Shown: positions 63,505 through 64,000 of the stretch, piece by piece | Layout of the letters: each line of letters opens with the position of its first letter | Position numbering within the stretch: the first letter of the stretch is position 1 | NCBI RefSeq assembly: GCF_900128965.1 | Contig: NZ_FQUL01000002.1 | Location: forward strand, 101,221-165,220 | Direction: 5' to 3' | Length of the DNA: 64,000 bases | Origin: Ferrithrix thermotolerans DSM 19514 | GTDB lineage: Bacteria > Actinomycetota > Acidimicrobiia > Acidimicrobiales > Acidimicrobiaceae | Position numbers and translations under genes: made by a program | Notes under the pieces: generated by a model | The model's database searches: none | Seen by the model: only the letters and a program-made list of their open reading frames with translations | Told to the model about the DNA's origin: nothing

Positions 63505-64000
63505 CTAGTGTCCCTCCTCAGAAGTTTGCGGAGAAACAATAGGCTCCAGGTATTTCTGCATTGAAGCGAAGATCTCGTCGGCGCTCTTGGTCCAGATGAA
63601 GGGCTTGGGGTTCTCGTTCCAGTTGTCAGTCCACTCCTTGATGCCACGGGTGAGCTCGGCGACGCTGCGATGCACGCTGAGCTGGAGGTACTTGGTGGTC
63701 AGGGCTGCGAACCAGCGCTCGACCTGATTCATCCAAGAAGAATACGTTGGTGTGAAATGGAACTCAAACCTCAGATGGCCAAGGAGCCAGGTTCTCACCG
63801 ACTCGGTCTTATGGGATAAGTAGTTGTCTAAAACGACGTGAACTCGTAAGCTCCTTTTGGTACTTGTCGGTCGATGAGCTCTAAGAACTGAAATGAATTC
63901 AACTGCCCTCTTGGCAACCGTCATCTTGGTGATAACCTTGCCGGAGGCGACATCAAGGGCAGCGTAGAGATTACTAATACCATTGCGCTTGTACTTAGGT
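63505..64000 (-). CDS. IS630-family transposase, C-terminal part (cut by window edge)
   Basis: About 164 C-terminal residues, open at the right edge. DDE-superfamily marks: NGISNLYAALDVASGKVI, HVVLDNYLSHKT (second Asp), FHFTPTYSSWMNQVERWFA (third acidic residue, Glu), and WTDNWNENPKPFIWTKSADEIF. It lies opposite to the MFS pseudogene it interrupts. An internal ATG at 63924 is not the true start since the match continues upstream. Confidence 0.92.
   Translation of the reverse strand, partial: PKYKRNGISNLYAALDVASGKVITKMTVAKRAVEFISVLRAHRPTSTKRSLRVHVVLDNYLSHKTESVRTWLLGHLRFEFHFTPTYSSWMNQVERWFAALTTKYLQLSVHRSVAELTRGIKEWTDNWNENPKPFIWTKSADEIFASMQKYLEPIVSPQTSEEGH
63505..64000 (-). mobile_element. IS630-family insertion sequence, left end inside the window
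   Basis: The transposase stop codon (complement of 63505-63507) falls within CTAG at 63505-63508, where the MFS reading frame ends; IS630-type elements insert at TA, often within CTAG. The terminal repeat and the other end are outside the window, so the exact edge is approximate. Confidence 0.75.

Overview
The window looks like a chromosomal segment of an actinobacterium, probably of the class Acidimicrobiia. Evidence: a WhiB-family gene; the actinobacterial gene order pimA-like / pdxS / pdxT / yebC / ruvCAB / yajC / secD / secF / relA / alaS / ruvX / mltG / aroE, which follows the Mycobacterium order; a second RodA-like SEDS protein; and frequent GTG/TTG starts. The base composition is near balanced, not the high GC of most Actinobacteria, which is why I think of acidophilic, Acidithrix-like lineages. 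That placement is inference.

Left part (1-16 kb): the 5' part of a putA-type proline dehydrogenase gene, then queF and a YhhQ-like precursor transporter (queuosine supply). A lipoprotein, an ABC-2 exporter whose ATPase gene carries a one-base frameshift, a MaoC hydratase coupled to a PPK2 polyphosphate kinase, and a membrane diguanylate cyclase with a small zinc-ribbon protein follow. A double-HTH MerR regulator overlaps menG, which overlaps menF (menaquinone synthesis). Then come a DUF2079 membrane protein, whiB, an alpha/beta hydrolase and a DMT-type membrane protein.

Middle (14.4-30.5 kb): an envelope and phosphate block. It has an MGDG-synthase-type glycosyltransferase fused through a membrane helix to what looks like a worn-out NodB domain, a true NodB deacetylase, an AI-2E-family permease, a UPF0104 flippase-like protein, the polyphosphate operon ppk1 - CYTH - ppx, two SEDS proteins, a DUF151 protein, a PspA-PspAA fusion and release factor 3.

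Right part (30.6-64 kb): mostly one strand. Type IV pilus motor genes pilB-pilT-pilC; aroE-mltG-ruvX-alaS with two small proteins; relA; secF-secD-yajC; tgt-queA; mmsA with a class-III aminotransferase; a five-PAS GGDEF-EAL protein; ruvCAB, a peroxiredoxin, yebC, pdxT-pdxS, a zinc-motif-less M48 look-alike and a PimA-like glycosyltransferase. The right edge holds a decayed phosphate-type MFS transporter cut by an IS630-family element.

The most interesting non-coding signal is an 11-base phased repeat unit (roughly TTTNACNYAAG / GTTCACC-type). Two perfect copies sit ahead of the decayed MFS gene and five degenerate copies lie upstream of whiB, with a weaker hint upstream of ppk1. It resembles the PHO box of Streptomyces PhoP and suggests a phosphate-starvation regulon tying these loci together.
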